From Pseudomonadota bacterium (GTDB lineage: Bacteria > Desulfobacterota > Desulfovibrionia > Desulfovibrionales > Desulfomicrobiaceae), in the NCBI GenBank assembly GCA_030529235.1, contig JAUMXF010000001.1:8809-62082 (forward strand): a stretch of 53,274 bases of DNA. The letters run 5' to 3'. Of this stretch, positions 6,843-15,671 are shown in pieces. Made by a program: the position numbers and the translations under genes. Within the stretch, counting starts at the first letter, position 1, and each line of letters begins with the position of its first letter. The notes under the pieces are model-generated. The model was given only the letters and a program-made list of their open reading frames with translations, did not search any database and was not told the origin of the DNA.

Positions 6843-8879
6843 TCATTCTTCCCAGGCTTCGGCAATGCGGATTTCTCCGGCCAGCGGGTCCACTTTGCCC
6901 ACACGCACAGAAAAACGCTGGCCGGGATGGAACTTGTCGCCGAAAATCTTGCGCGGCGCTTTCAGAAAAAGCTGCAGTTCCGGCAGGGCTATGGTCACCA
7001 GAACGGGGCCTGCGTCCACCAGAACGCCGGACCAGCGCATCTTTTTGTAATTCTGGCGGAAGTACTCGTATTTCCAGTACCGCACCCGCAACCGCTGCAC
7101 CTGATTTACGGCTTCGGCCCGACCGGACAGAACCGGCAACAGATTTTCCAGTCCGGCCCGGTCCAGAAGACGCCCTGTTCCGGTCAGCCGGGCCAGAATC
7201 TGGGCCATGTTGATGAAATCGGAATAGCGCCGCAGGGGGGAAGTCATAGGAGCGTAAGCTTCGGCCCCGATGGTGGCGTGCCGCCGGGGTTCACATTCCA
7301 GAATGGAAGGGCCCATGTTGTTGATGATCCGGTAGATATCCACCGGATCGCGCCAGACTCCGGCGCACTCGGCGGGCAGGGTGATGTTCTGGGTGCGGTA
7401 CAGAAGAGGCAGGTCTTCCGCGAGGCCCCAGGCTCCCATGGCCTTGTTCGCCAGAATCATGAACTCGGACACGATCATCTGGGCATCGGGAGCCGGGCTG
7501 GGTTCGCCCACAGCCACCTCCGGGTGTCCGGGATCTCCGCACAGGATCAGATACGGATCCGGCTGTTCCAGAATCACGGCATGTTCGCGGATGCGGGCGG
7601 CCCGCAGAAGTCCGGCCAGACGCCGGGCCTCCTCCATCATGGGAGAGCCGCCGCGGGCGAGATCCTCTTCCACCCCCGCGTAGGTCAGATTGGCCGCGAC
7701 GCGCACCCAGGCCATTTCCGGCGTGACCCGCCGCAAACCGGCCTCACGGTCCAGATCGAAGGTGATGACCAGGGCCGGACGTTCCGTGCCGCCGGCCAGA
7801 CTGAAAAAGTCCGTCCCCAGTTCTTCGGGGAGCATATGACTGGTGCCCTCGGGCAGATACAGCGAGGAAAAGCGGTGCTGTACGGCGCTGTCCAAGGGGG
7901 AGCCGAATTCCCAGCCAAGCGGCGGGCAGGCCAGCGCCTGGCGCAGAATAAAACCGTCCGCCGTGGCTTCAAGGCTGAAGCCGTCGTCAATGTCCCTGGT
8001 GGTGGGGGCATCGATGGTCACGATTTCCGCCACCGGAGCGGTCTTCAGCTTTTCCACGCGCTCCCGCAGGGCGCGCAGCTCCGCCGCGTGTTCCTCCCAG
8101 CGGGGCTCCCAGTCGTACTGGGCTCTGGCCAGATACACATTGAAGTGGGCGGGTACGAGCCCCCAGGCCTGGGCCAGATACAGGGGAAGGAAGGGATCGT
8201 CGGGCAGCCCCTGACTCATGGTCCGCCATAGCATTTCCGAATCCCGGTCGTCGGGACTGACAATGCGGGTCATGAGCAGCTTACCTATGCGCTCGGCCTG
8301 CTCCTCGTCCGGCTGCGGGGCCGTATTCTTGCGGTTGCAGAAGGCCTCCCACAGGCCGCGCAGAAAAACCTGACCGAAGCCCACCAGACGCTCGCGCTCC
8401 TGAGCCTTGCGCAGTTCCTCCTGTCTGCGGGCCACCACCTCCTGAGAATAAATTTCGAACCTGGGCGGCGAAAACCTGAAATGTGTCTTGGTTTGCAGAA
8501 GCTTGCGTCCCAGACCGGCCATCTGATCCGGCCCGGGGTCCTCGAAAACGAGACTCGCGAACCAGCCGATTTCAGCCTCGGCCAATTCACCCTGGGCCAG
8601 CTCCCAGATTTCCAAAGCGTCCACTTCCTCGGCCACACGCTCGCGGCGGCCGTGATGGGTTCGCAGAAGGTCGAGCATGTCCTGACGGCTGGCTCCAGGC
8701 GCGCACTGCGGCCCCACCCAGGGCAGAACACGGGTGGCGGGCAGTTTCATCTCCCGCTGGCCGATGGTGAAGACACGCAGCCGGGGGCCCTGGATGTCCA
8801 GTACCCAAGCTGTGATGGGCTGGTTGTCCTGCAGAAACTCCACAATGCAGCCTGGCTGGAGTGGAGAAGGGATCAGCAT
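6843..8879 (-). CDS. RNase II/R family 3'-5' exoribonuclease
   Basis: 678-residue protein with a central RNB catalytic domain starting near residue 290. The metal-site motif IDAPTTRDIDDGFSLE matches the family DAxxTRDIDDA signature, and YAPMTSPLRRYSDFINMAQI is the conserved C-terminal part of the RNB domain. The C-terminal 60 residues could be a small S1-like fold; the N-terminus (IVEFLQDNQPITAWVLDIQG) looks like a cold-shock-type barrel. Residues 60-280 are a longer helical insert with no motif I recognise. It degrades single-stranded RNA in the cytoplasm. ATG at 8879 has only AAGGCG in front. It is not clearly RNase II or RNase R, so no symbol is given. Confidence 0.88.
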   Translation of the reverse strand: MLIPSPLQPGCIVEFLQDNQPITAWVLDIQGPRLRVFTIGQREMKLPATRVLPWVGPQCAPGASRQDMLDLLRTHHGRRERVAEEVDALEIWELAQGELAEAEIGWFASLVFEDPGPDQMAGLGRKLLQTKTHFRFSPPRFEIYSQEVVARRQEELRKAQERERLVGFGQVFLRGLWEAFCNRKNTAPQPDEEQAERIGKLLMTRIVSPDDRDSEMLWRTMSQGLPDDPFLPLYLAQAWGLVPAHFNVYLARAQYDWEPRWEEHAAELRALRERVEKLKTAPVAEIVTIDAPTTRDIDDGFSLEATADGFILRQALACPPLGWEFGSPLDSAVQHRFSSLYLPEGTSHMLPEELGTDFFSLAGGTERPALVITFDLDREAGLRRVTPEMAWVRVAANLTYAGVEEDLARGGSPMMEEARRLAGLLRAARIREHAVILEQPDPYLILCGDPGHPEVAVGEPSPAPDAQMIVSEFMILANKAMGAWGLAEDLPLLYRTQNITLPAECAGVWRDPVDIYRIINNMGPSILECEPRRHATIGAEAYAPMTSPLRRYSDFINMAQILARLTGTGRLLDRAGLENLLPVLSGRAEAVNQVQRLRVRYWKYEYFRQNYKKMRWSGVLVDAGPVLVTIALPELQLFLKAPRKIFGDKFHPGQRFSVRVGKVDPLAGEIRIAEAWEE

Positions 8880-8971
8880 GAAAACGCCTTAGGCGGCGGA
8901 AGAAAACCGCCGGGTAGAAAATTATCGAAACCGGTCCGGCCGCTGCGCCGGAATTTCAGTCCGAGGGCTTT

Positions 8972-10246
8972 TCAGTGTTTGAAGGACCGCTGTCCGGTGA
9001 ACACCATGGCCACCTGCGGCGTGGCCTCGTTCACGGCCTGAATGATCTCCGCGTCGCGGATGGAACCGCCGGGCTGGGCTATGGCCGTCACCCCCTGGGC
9101 AAGGGCCAGCTCCACGCCGTCGCGGAAAGGAAAAAAACCATCGGAAACCAGCACAGAGCCGGGCAGGCCGCCCCGGTCCGCCTCGGTTCTGGTCTGAATC
9201 CCGGCCAGGGATCCGGCCAGCGCCTTGTCCGACACCGCCCGCTGCTTCAGTTCGTACAGAGACAGACCATGACGCTCGAAGGCCAGTTTATCCGCATATT
9301 TGGTATAAGCCTTCTGGATGGTCAGTTCCACGCAGCCCACCCGGTCCTGCTCGCCCGTGCCGATGGACACGGTGGCCCCGTTCCGGGCGAAAATGATGGA
9401 ATTGGATGTCACGCCCGCTTCCACGGCCCAGGCGAAAAGCAGATCGTCCGCCTCTTCCAGAGTCGGCTTTCTGGCCAGCAGAGTTGTGCCGTCCTTGGTG
9501 GCTTCGGCCGGAAGAAAATCTTCCGGACCGAGAATACGGTTCTGAAAAGACACCTGAACGATGAGGCCGCCGTCCGTCAGGGATTTGATGTCCAGAAAAG
9601 GCGTGCCGACCATTTTCTCCAGCCGGGCCAGGGCCGGGATGCGGATGACCCGCAGATTTTTCTTTGCGGACAGAATTTCCAGAGCCCGCTCTTCGAAATC
9701 GGGCGCGGCCACCACCTCGAAGTAGCGTCCGGCGATGAATTCCGCGCATCCCGCGTCCAGCGTCCGGTTCACGACAATGGTCCCGCCGAAGGCCGCAATG
9801 CGGTCGGCGAAAAACGCGCGGCTCAGGGCCGCTTCCAGGCCGTCCTCCGTCCAGGCCGCTCCGCACGGGTTGTTGTGCTTCAATATGACCGCCGCGGGCT
9901 TGGCCGCGAGGTACTGAAGGATATTGATGCCGTTATCCACATCCGTCAGGTTGATCTTCCCCGGATGTTTGCCTGACTGTATCAGATTTTCCTCCGTCAG
10001 GCCCGAGACAAGCTTGTGCTGCCCCTGCTGAAAACGCACGCCGTCCAGAGAGAAAGTCCCCTCCCGCACCTCGTACAGCGCCGCCGGCTGGTCCGGGTTT
10101 TCGCCGTAGCGCAAGCCTTTTTCCTCTCCGTCGATACACCAGGTCTTCTTGGCGTACCGGATGACCTGATCTCCGATGGTCAGCGTCAGTTCGGCCGGAA
10201 AGGAATCACGATTCAAGGTATGATACATTTTTTTGAGATCGCTCAT
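8972..10246 (-). CDS. purH: Stand-alone AICAR transformylase (C-terminal half of PurH)
   Basis: Transfers the formyl group of 10-formyl-tetrahydrofolate to AICAR in purine synthesis. About 424 residues. The whole chain matches the transformylase domain: RYGENPDQPAALY near the start, catalytic ILKHNNPCGAA (Lys-His pair), AFGGTIVVNR, and the C-terminal FFPFRDGVELALAQGVTAIAQPGGSIRD. The N-terminal IMP cyclohydrolase (MGS-like) domain of normal bifunctional PurH (about 520 residues) is absent and its 5' space is non-coding. IMP cyclohydrolase must therefore be encoded elsewhere, possibly by an unrelated PurO-type gene. The start is ATG at 10246 (MSDLKKMYH); the frame extends to 10294 but that covers a leader hairpin. 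Confidence 0.9.
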   Translation of the reverse strand: MSDLKKMYHTLNRDSFPAELTLTIGDQVIRYAKKTWCIDGEEKGLRYGENPDQPAALYEVREGTFSLDGVRFQQGQHKLVSGLTEENLIQSGKHPGKINLTDVDNGINILQYLAAKPAAVILKHNNPCGAAWTEDGLEAALSRAFFADRIAAFGGTIVVNRTLDAGCAEFIAGRYFEVVAAPDFEERALEILSAKKNLRVIRIPALARLEKMVGTPFLDIKSLTDGGLIVQVSFQNRILGPEDFLPAEATKDGTTLLARKPTLEEADDLLFAWAVEAGVTSNSIIFARNGATVSIGTGEQDRVGCVELTIQKAYTKYADKLAFERHGLSLYELKQRAVSDKALAGSLAGIQTRTEADRGGLPGSVLVSDGFFPFRDGVELALAQGVTAIAQPGGSIRDAEIIQAVNEATPQVAMVFTGQRSFKH

Positions 10247-10269
10247 ATTTTTCCCCGGAAAAGAGGTGT

Positions 10270-10300
10270 CCGCCAAGGTGCAGGCCCTTAGCACAGGCGG
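10270..10300 (-). promoter_or_regulatory. Leader hairpin upstream of the AICAR transformylase gene
   Basis: On the minus strand CCGCC-T-GTGC, a nine-base loop, GCAC-CTT-GGCGG. It lies within the predicted 5' leader, 23 bases before the ATG at 10246. It could affect ribosome access. It contains CCGCCTGTGC, one base from the CCGCCTGGGC hallmark of the ZTP riboswitch, but the rest of that fold is missing. Confidence 0.4.
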
Positions 10301-10369
10301 TACCGGACAGCAAATGCCGTGGAGAAAGGCTATCTTGAGACATGTACAGAGCGGAAGACCAGAAGGAAT

Positions 10370-10398
10370 AAGATAGAATCAGACGGATTTCATGTCAG
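10370..10398 (-). promoter_or_regulatory. Candidate sigma-70 promoter for the AICAR transformylase gene
   Basis: Minus strand CTGACA (-35, 10398-10393), 17-base spacer, TATCTT (-10, 10375-10370). The predicted start is near 10363, giving a leader of about 117 bases with the hairpin at 10270-10300. The 311-base gap 10247-10557 otherwise holds the hairpin at 10478-10514 and no convincing gene. Confidence 0.5.
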
Positions 10399-10477
10399 GA
10401 GCAAAAACGGCACCGTGGCTGCGGGAATCTCCATACAGACGCTCCCCGAAAAAAGAACCCTGGAAAAAGACAGCTCC

Positions 10478-10514
10478 TCGGACAGGTGGGATCGAAACAG
10501 ATCCCACTGTCCGA
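10478..10514 (-). terminator. Long hairpin downstream of sppA, probable terminator
   Basis: TCGGACAG-G-TGGGATC (10478-10493), loop GAAACA, GATCCCACTGTCCGA (10500-10514): a 15-bp stem with a single bulged G. It starts 43 bases after the sppA stop on the minus strand. T runs follow only after a nine-base gap (TTTTT), so it is an atypical terminator or an mRNA 3'-end stabiliser. Confidence 0.5.
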
Positions 10515-10557
10515 TCAACTCCGAGCACCACTCATGAGTATCCCGGAGAAGCAGGTC

Positions 10558-12396
10558 TTAAAAAACAGCGGCCTCGCACTCCAGACTGCGTACATAAATG
10601 TGGTTGGGGTCAGCAAACGTATCCAGAAACTTCAGTTTGTCCTGAGCCAGACCGAGCAGCCTGGAAGACGGGCTTGAATGCCGAAAGAAGGCTTGTTCCG
10701 AAGAAGCGAGGCTCTGCATGAGCTTCTCCCTCGGCGACAGTTTCCGCCGCAGTTCCTTGACCTGCACGGAATCCAGACCAGCCAGGTCGCCCGCGCTGGC
10801 AATGGCATCGTCCAGATCTCCCAGTTGGTCCACAAGCTTGCGGTTAAAAGCCTCCTGTCCTGTGAAAACACGGCCCTGAGCGGATTTTTCCACTTCCTCC
10901 GGAGGAATTTTGCGGCCTTCCGAAACCCGGGTGATGAACATGTCGTACCCGCTTTGCAGAATGCTCTGGATGGCCGCCCCGGCCTGAGGAGAAAGCGGCC
11001 GCAGGGGATTGCCCATGTCCGCGAAGGGCGTGGTTCCGAGACCATCGGTGGTTATTCCCCACTCCTTGGCCGTGTTCTCGAAGGTGGGGATCACGGCGAA
11101 AATGCCGATGGAACCCGTCAGAGTGGTCGGTGCGGCCACAACACGGTCGGCGGCGGTGGCGATCCAGTATGCCCCGGACGCCGCCACGCTGCCCATGGAG
11201 ATCACCACTGGTTTGCCCGCTTCCCTGGTGCGGATGATCTCACGGTGAATTTCCTCCGAGGCCGAAGCGCTCCCGCCCGGACTGTCCAGACGCAGAACAA
11301 TGGCCGCGATGGAATCGTCTTCCCGCGCGTTTTCCAGCAGATCCCCCACAGACAGACTCCCGATCATGTCTTCAGTCTGCTCTCCGGGCACAATGGCCCC
11401 CCTGGCGCGGATAATGCCTACATATTTCTTCTCGTCGGATTCGGCGGATTTCGGCGGAGAAACGCGCACATAGTCGCGGAAACTGACATAATTGAGATGA
11501 TCAGGGTCTTCCCCGATTCTTCCCGCCAGTACCTCTTCCACCTTGTCGGAGGGAAGAACCTCATCGGCGAGTTTCGCGGACACGGCCAGACGGGAAGCGT
11601 CTCCGCCCTTGCCATTTAAGTGCAGATGAATGTTCTCCGCATAACCGGCGATATCCGCAGCAGTAAGCTCACGATTTTTCGCCACTTCGTCCAGATACGT
11701 CCCCCACAGCGCGTCCAGCCACTCCTTGGTGGTCGATCTGGCCTGCTCGGACATGGATTCGCGTACCAAAGGTTCGGCAGCAGTCTTGTACTCTCCCACT
11801 CTGAACAGGTGAAATGTGACACGGGCCTTATCCAGCAAACCTTTGAAATACGTCTGGTACGCTCCAAATCCGTTGATGAGCACGCCGCCTAATGGATTGA
11901 CGTAAACGCTGTCGGCATAGGAGGCCAACAGGTACTGCCCCTGGGTGAACAGCGTGGACTCGGCAATGACGGGTTTGCCGCTTTCCTTGAAAGCGCGGAT
12001 GGCCTTGCCGATCTCCAGCAGCTTGACCGTATCGCATCCTTCCAGATCCTGAGGCGTGATATACATGCCCTCTATCCTGGAATCTTCCGCCGCGCTGCGG
12101 ATGGCGTCGATCATGTCCTGTACTTTGGTTTCACTGTTCTTTTCCCGCTTACTGCCCATGCCGCGCAAAAAAGCCTCCGCCGGATCGGGGGCCGGCAGCT
12201 CTTCCACCAGGATGCCCTCGGGATCGAGCACCAGAACGGAATTATGTGAGAGGCTGTCTTTTTTCTCCGAGGTAACGGCCGCAAAAACAGCCGCAATGAT
12301 GAACAGAAAAAGAAGATTGGCCAGGAGATGACGAATCGCAGTCAGCAGAGACCAGAGCCATTTCAACAGAACCCAGAGGGAGGAAAAGATATTCAT
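10558..12396 (-). CDS. sppA: Signal peptide peptidase SppA, long (67K) type
   Basis: Membrane-bound serine protease that degrades cleaved signal peptides. About 612 residues, two ClpP-like repeats as in E. coli SppA. One membrane helix near residues 17-40 (LLANLLFLFIIAAVFAAV). The Lys of the catalytic dyad is in VGEYKTAAEPLV in the first repeat; the nucleophile Ser is in SVAASGAYWIATAADRV in the second, with upstream LRLDSPGGS. The start is ATG at 12396 (MNIFSSLW), overlapping the hypF stop (ATGA), preceded by GGAGCG. It is translated as the last gene of the rhodanese-DUF362-hypF-sppA group, with no obvious functional tie to hypF. Confidence 0.92.
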   Translation of the reverse strand: MNIFSSLWVLLKWLWSLLTAIRHLLANLLFLFIIAAVFAAVTSEKKDSLSHNSVLVLDPEGILVEELPAPDPAEAFLRGMGSKREKNSETKVQDMIDAIRSAAEDSRIEGMYITPQDLEGCDTVKLLEIGKAIRAFKESGKPVIAESTLFTQGQYLLASYADSVYVNPLGGVLINGFGAYQTYFKGLLDKARVTFHLFRVGEYKTAAEPLVRESMSEQARSTTKEWLDALWGTYLDEVAKNRELTAADIAGYAENIHLHLNGKGGDASRLAVSAKLADEVLPSDKVEEVLAGRIGEDPDHLNYVSFRDYVRVSPPKSAESDEKKYVGIIRARGAIVPGEQTEDMIGSLSVGDLLENAREDDSIAAIVLRLDSPGGSASASEEIHREIIRTREAGKPVVISMGSVAASGAYWIATAADRVVAAPTTLTGSIGIFAVIPTFENTAKEWGITTDGLGTTPFADMGNPLRPLSPQAGAAIQSILQSGYDMFITRVSEGRKIPPEEVEKSAQGRVFTGQEAFNRKLVDQLGDLDDAIASAGDLAGLDSVQVKELRRKLSPREKLMQSLASSEQAFFRHSSPSSRLLGLAQDKLKFLDTFADPNHIYVRSLECEAAVF

Positions 12397-14678
12397 GTCC
12401 GCTCCGATGAAGTTGTAAGAACAAGACTGCCGTAAAACGCCTGTCCAAGGGAGACGCATCCGTCTCCGGGAGGCAGCAGTTTGTGAGTGAGTACACGCAG
12501 GCCACGCTCTTCAAGAGCGCGTGGAAGACGGCGAGCGATGGTCATATTATGCATGACGCCGCCGCTCAAGGCCACGGTTTGGCAGGAATACTCGCAGCAC
12601 AGCCGGAAGGCCAGTTCATCCAGCCCGGCCACCAGACCCATATGAAAACGCCGGCTGATGACCGGTGCAGGCACGCCGCTGTGCCACTCGCCGTAAACCT
12701 GTGCGAAAAGTTCCAGAGTGTCCAGTTCCAGAAGGCCGTCTCTTTCAATCAAAGGACACCTGTAAACACCCTCTGAACTTTTATCCTGCATGGCCTCCAG
12801 ACGGATGGCGGCCTGACCTTCATAGGAAATGCGCCGACACAGACCGAGCAGAGCCGCCACAGCATCGAAAAGGCGGCCACAGCTGGAAGTCCAGGGTGCG
12901 TTCAGACCGCGTTCAAGCATCCGGACAACGACAGCATCTGCCGGAGCATACTGTTCAAGCCAGGGGACGGATTCCTGGTCCATTACTCCTAAAGCGTACA
13001 GATAGGCCCTGCCCATCCGCCACGGCTCGCGCACGGCCTCATCTCCTCCGGGCTGGCGGACCAGGGAAAAACGGCCCAGCCGCTCCTGACTGATCCCATC
13101 CACCAGCAGAGCTTCCCCCCCCCAGATGGTGCCATCTGTCCCCAGTCCGGCTCCATCCAGCGCCAGACCCACGACTTTTCCCTCGACCCTGTTTTCGGCC
13201 AAGGCCGCGTAGATATGCGCGAAATGGTGTTGCAGGGAAAAACATGGCAATCCTGTCCGGCGGGCGTACCGCGTGCCTGGAAAATCCGGATGCAGATCAT
13301 GGACCACGGCAACCGGGGAAACCTGCAGAATATCCGTCAGGTGGGCGATGGTTTCCTCGAAAAAATCCTGGGTTTCCATATTTTCCAGATCGCCGATGTG
13401 CTGGGAAATAAAAGCCTGACTGCCTTTAAGCAGGCATACGGTATTCTTGAGCAGAGCTCCGGTGCCAAGAACCGGCGGACATTCCCGGCCAAGATCCACG
13501 GGAGCCGGCGTATAACCTCTGGCCCGGCGAATGAACTGGGGGGTTTCATCCACACAGCGGAGTACGGAATCGTCGCAGCGGACCAGAATATCCCTGTCGT
13601 GAAGCAGAAAATACCCGGCCATGGAGTGGATACGGCGCAAAGCTTCCCTATTACCCAGACAAATGGGCTCGGAAACGGCATTGCCGGAGGTCATGACCAG
13701 AGCCGAGCCCGAAGGCAGTGCCGCGAAAAGGACATGATGCAGCGGCGTGTAAGGCAGCATCACGCCAAGCCAAGCCGTATCCGGAGAAAGACCGGGTGCA
13801 AGACCCGTGTGTTCCATGGCCCGAAGCAGCACAATGGGCCGTTCCATGCCTGAAAGCAGAGTTCCTTCCGCTCTGGAAACAATACACAGATGCCGCACTG
13901 TTTCCAGATCAGGAAGCATGATGGCCAGGGGCTTGTCCGGGCGTTTTTTGCGCTGGCGCAAAAGTTCCACAGCATTCTGATTGCGTGCGTCGCAGGCCAG
14001 ATGAAATCCACCCAGACCCTTCATGGCCAGAATTTCTCCCCGACTCAGCAGATACGCAGCCCGTTCCATCGCCAAATTATTTTCGGCTATTTCTATTCCT
14101 TTCCCGTCCGTAAGCCACAGACGAGGACCACAGACCGGGCAGGCATTGGGTTGGGCGTGAAACCGGCGGTCCAGAGGATTTTCGTATTCCTTCCGGCATT
14201 CGGCACACAAAGGAAAACAGGACATGGATGTGGAGGCACGGTCGTAAGGGATGGAGCGGATGATGGTGTAGCGCGGCCCGCAATTGGTGCAGTTGGTGAA
14301 GGCGTAGCCATGGCGGCGGTTTGCCGGATCACGCAGATCTTTAAGACAATCAGCACACACAGCCACATCAGGACTGATCAGCACCTGATGCCCGGCTCCT
14401 CCGGTGCTGGGCAGAATGTGAAATCCGGTTTCACCTGCGCGGGGCGGCAGAATTTCCCGCTTCCACGTCGCGATACGGGCCAATGGCGGCAGATTGGCCG
14501 TAAAAATATCCTCGAATGCGGCCAGATCTTCCATGCTGCCCTGAATTTCAACGACTACTCCGGAAGAAGTGTTGGCCACCTGGCCGGTGACTCCCGTTGC
14601 CTGTGCAGTCTTGTAAACAAAAGGTCTGAAGCCCACTCCCTGAACAGCTCCGGTAAGAACCCAGCGCCAGCGGTTCAT
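12393..14678 (-). CDS. hypF: Hydrogenase maturation protein HypF (carbamoyltransferase)
   Basis: Uses carbamoyl phosphate and ATP to carbamoylate the HypE C-terminal cysteine, the first step of making the CN ligands of [NiFe] hydrogenases. About 761 residues. Domains in order: acylphosphatase (GAVQGVGFRPFVYK near 10-23), two zinc fingers (CADCLKDL...CTNCGPRYT and CAECRKEY...CPVCGPRL), a YrdC-like domain (MKGLGGFHLACDA, RKKRPDKPLAIM), and a Kae1-like C-terminus with the metal-binding HHFAH and LALDGAGLGTDGTIWGGE. The start is ATG at 14678 (MNRWRWVL) after AGGAG; the frame is open further upstream without a ribosome-binding site. A client hydrogenase, Ech, lies about 20 kb away in this window. 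Other hyp genes are not present here. Confidence 0.95.
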   Translation of the reverse strand: MNRWRWVLTGAVQGVGFRPFVYKTAQATGVTGQVANTSSGVVVEIQGSMEDLAAFEDIFTANLPPLARIATWKREILPPRAGETGFHILPSTGGAGHQVLISPDVAVCADCLKDLRDPANRRHGYAFTNCTNCGPRYTIIRSIPYDRASTSMSCFPLCAECRKEYENPLDRRFHAQPNACPVCGPRLWLTDGKGIEIAENNLAMERAAYLLSRGEILAMKGLGGFHLACDARNQNAVELLRQRKKRPDKPLAIMLPDLETVRHLCIVSRAEGTLLSGMERPIVLLRAMEHTGLAPGLSPDTAWLGVMLPYTPLHHVLFAALPSGSALVMTSGNAVSEPICLGNREALRRIHSMAGYFLLHDRDILVRCDDSVLRCVDETPQFIRRARGYTPAPVDLGRECPPVLGTGALLKNTVCLLKGSQAFISQHIGDLENMETQDFFEETIAHLTDILQVSPVAVVHDLHPDFPGTRYARRTGLPCFSLQHHFAHIYAALAENRVEGKVVGLALDGAGLGTDGTIWGGEALLVDGISQERLGRFSLVRQPGGDEAVREPWRMGRAYLYALGVMDQESVPWLEQYAPADAVVVRMLERGLNAPWTSSCGRLFDAVAALLGLCRRISYEGQAAIRLEAMQDKSSEGVYRCPLIERDGLLELDTLELFAQVYGEWHSGVPAPVISRRFHMGLVAGLDELAFRLCCEYSCQTVALSGGVMHNMTIARRLPRALEERGLRVLTHKLLPPGDGCVSLGQAFYGSLVLTTSSERT

Positions 14679-14762
14679 ATTCCGCTCCTGCACCAGAAAC
14701 CTGCCAAACATGTTGTATTGCCGGAATACATGGGATTTAATTTTCTTAGCGCTCAAACACCG

Positions 14763-15671
14763 TCAATTTCGCCTCATGGACAGCCACAGACGTTTGAACA
14801 GACTTTTGACCAGTACATCGGGGCGAAAAGATTCAGGTTTGAGTGTGCCGGGCAGAATGAAACCCTTCGCGTCGAAATCTTCGGGCGAAAGAAATGGAAA
14901 ACGCAGATTCTCCGGCCTGGCCCCAGAAAATTCCATCCGCAGACATTGGTCCCAGACAGGGATCTCTTCAGGCGAGACGCGCAGGATCATGCCTGCCGCC
15001 GTGTCCAGAGCCGATACATCGGTACTCGCGCCAATCATGCCCAGAAAAAACTTCCGGCCGGCAATGGGACCTGTGACATGCATGGCTTCCACTCCGTCCA
15101 TGATGCTCACTGCTGGGGGTAAAATGCGCGGTAAATCACAGATCAACCCGGTGAATGCGTGGCCTTTGTCTCCATGCAGAGCGTGCAGCCAAGCTTTACG
15201 CACTCCTGTCACGCAGCCGAACAGATTTTTCACCGCTCCGGTAAGACGCATCTGGGAATGCGCCTTGAGTTTGGGCAGATTGAGGATGAGGTCCGCTTCC
15301 AGAGCGTCGGCGGAAACATACAGCCCGGGATGAGCGGTAATTCGCCGTGGCCGGGACAAAGTGATCAGCCTCACGCCCAGCTCTTTGAGGATGGGTGTAA
15401 GTTTAATTTTCGATGCAATGGCCTCCGCAGTGCCAAAGGCCGGTGAATCGCCCACAGTGACACGGGCTCCGCGATCACGCAGATGCCGCGCAGCCGCTGC
15501 GATGACTGCCGGATGGGTACAGGACAGCTCAGCATTGCGCAAAGCCACGAAGTTGGGCTTGATCAGGATTTTAAGGCCAGCCGGGGAAGGGAGGATACGG
15601 TCCAGCAGATCGGGAAGAGATTGCACCGCCTGAGGATAATCGGAAACCCGGCGCAGAAAAACATCAATCAC
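14763..15671 (-). CDS. DUF362 domain protein
   Basis: 302 residues. The pattern KPNFV (39-43), a TVGDSPAFG segment near 97, LILNLPKLKAHSQMRLTGAVK (about 149-170) and NLFGCVTG is that of DUF362, a family of unknown biochemical role often found with iron-sulfur proteins in anaerobes. No ferredoxin-like cysteine motif is present in this copy, unlike many relatives. The start is GTG at 15671, inside the last codons of the upstream rhodanese-ferritin gene (8-base overlap) and without a Shine-Dalgarno, so it probably depends on translational coupling. hypF follows after 84 bases. Confidence 0.8.
   Translation of the reverse strand: MIDVFLRRVSDYPQAVQSLPDLLDRILPSPAGLKILIKPNFVALRNAELSCTHPAVIAAAARHLRDRGARVTVGDSPAFGTAEAIASKIKLTPILKELGVRLITLSRPRRITAHPGLYVSADALEADLILNLPKLKAHSQMRLTGAVKNLFGCVTGVRKAWLHALHGDKGHAFTGLICDLPRILPPAVSIMDGVEAMHVTGPIAGRKFFLGMIGASTDVSALDTAAGMILRVSPEEIPVWDQCLRMEFSGARPENLRFPFLSPEDFDAKGFILPGTLKPESFRPDVLVKSLFKRLWLSMRRN

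Noticed and set aside
10270-10300. A ZTP (pfl) riboswitch before the AICAR transformylase gene
   Set aside because: Only the CCGCC part resembles the motif, with one mismatch. The partner GGCGG lies downstream instead of in an upstream domain, and the conserved first stem is missing.
10319-10721. Short plus-strand frames around the 3' end of sppA
   Set aside because: They cross the hairpin and promoter of the flanking minus-strand genes and have no start signals.
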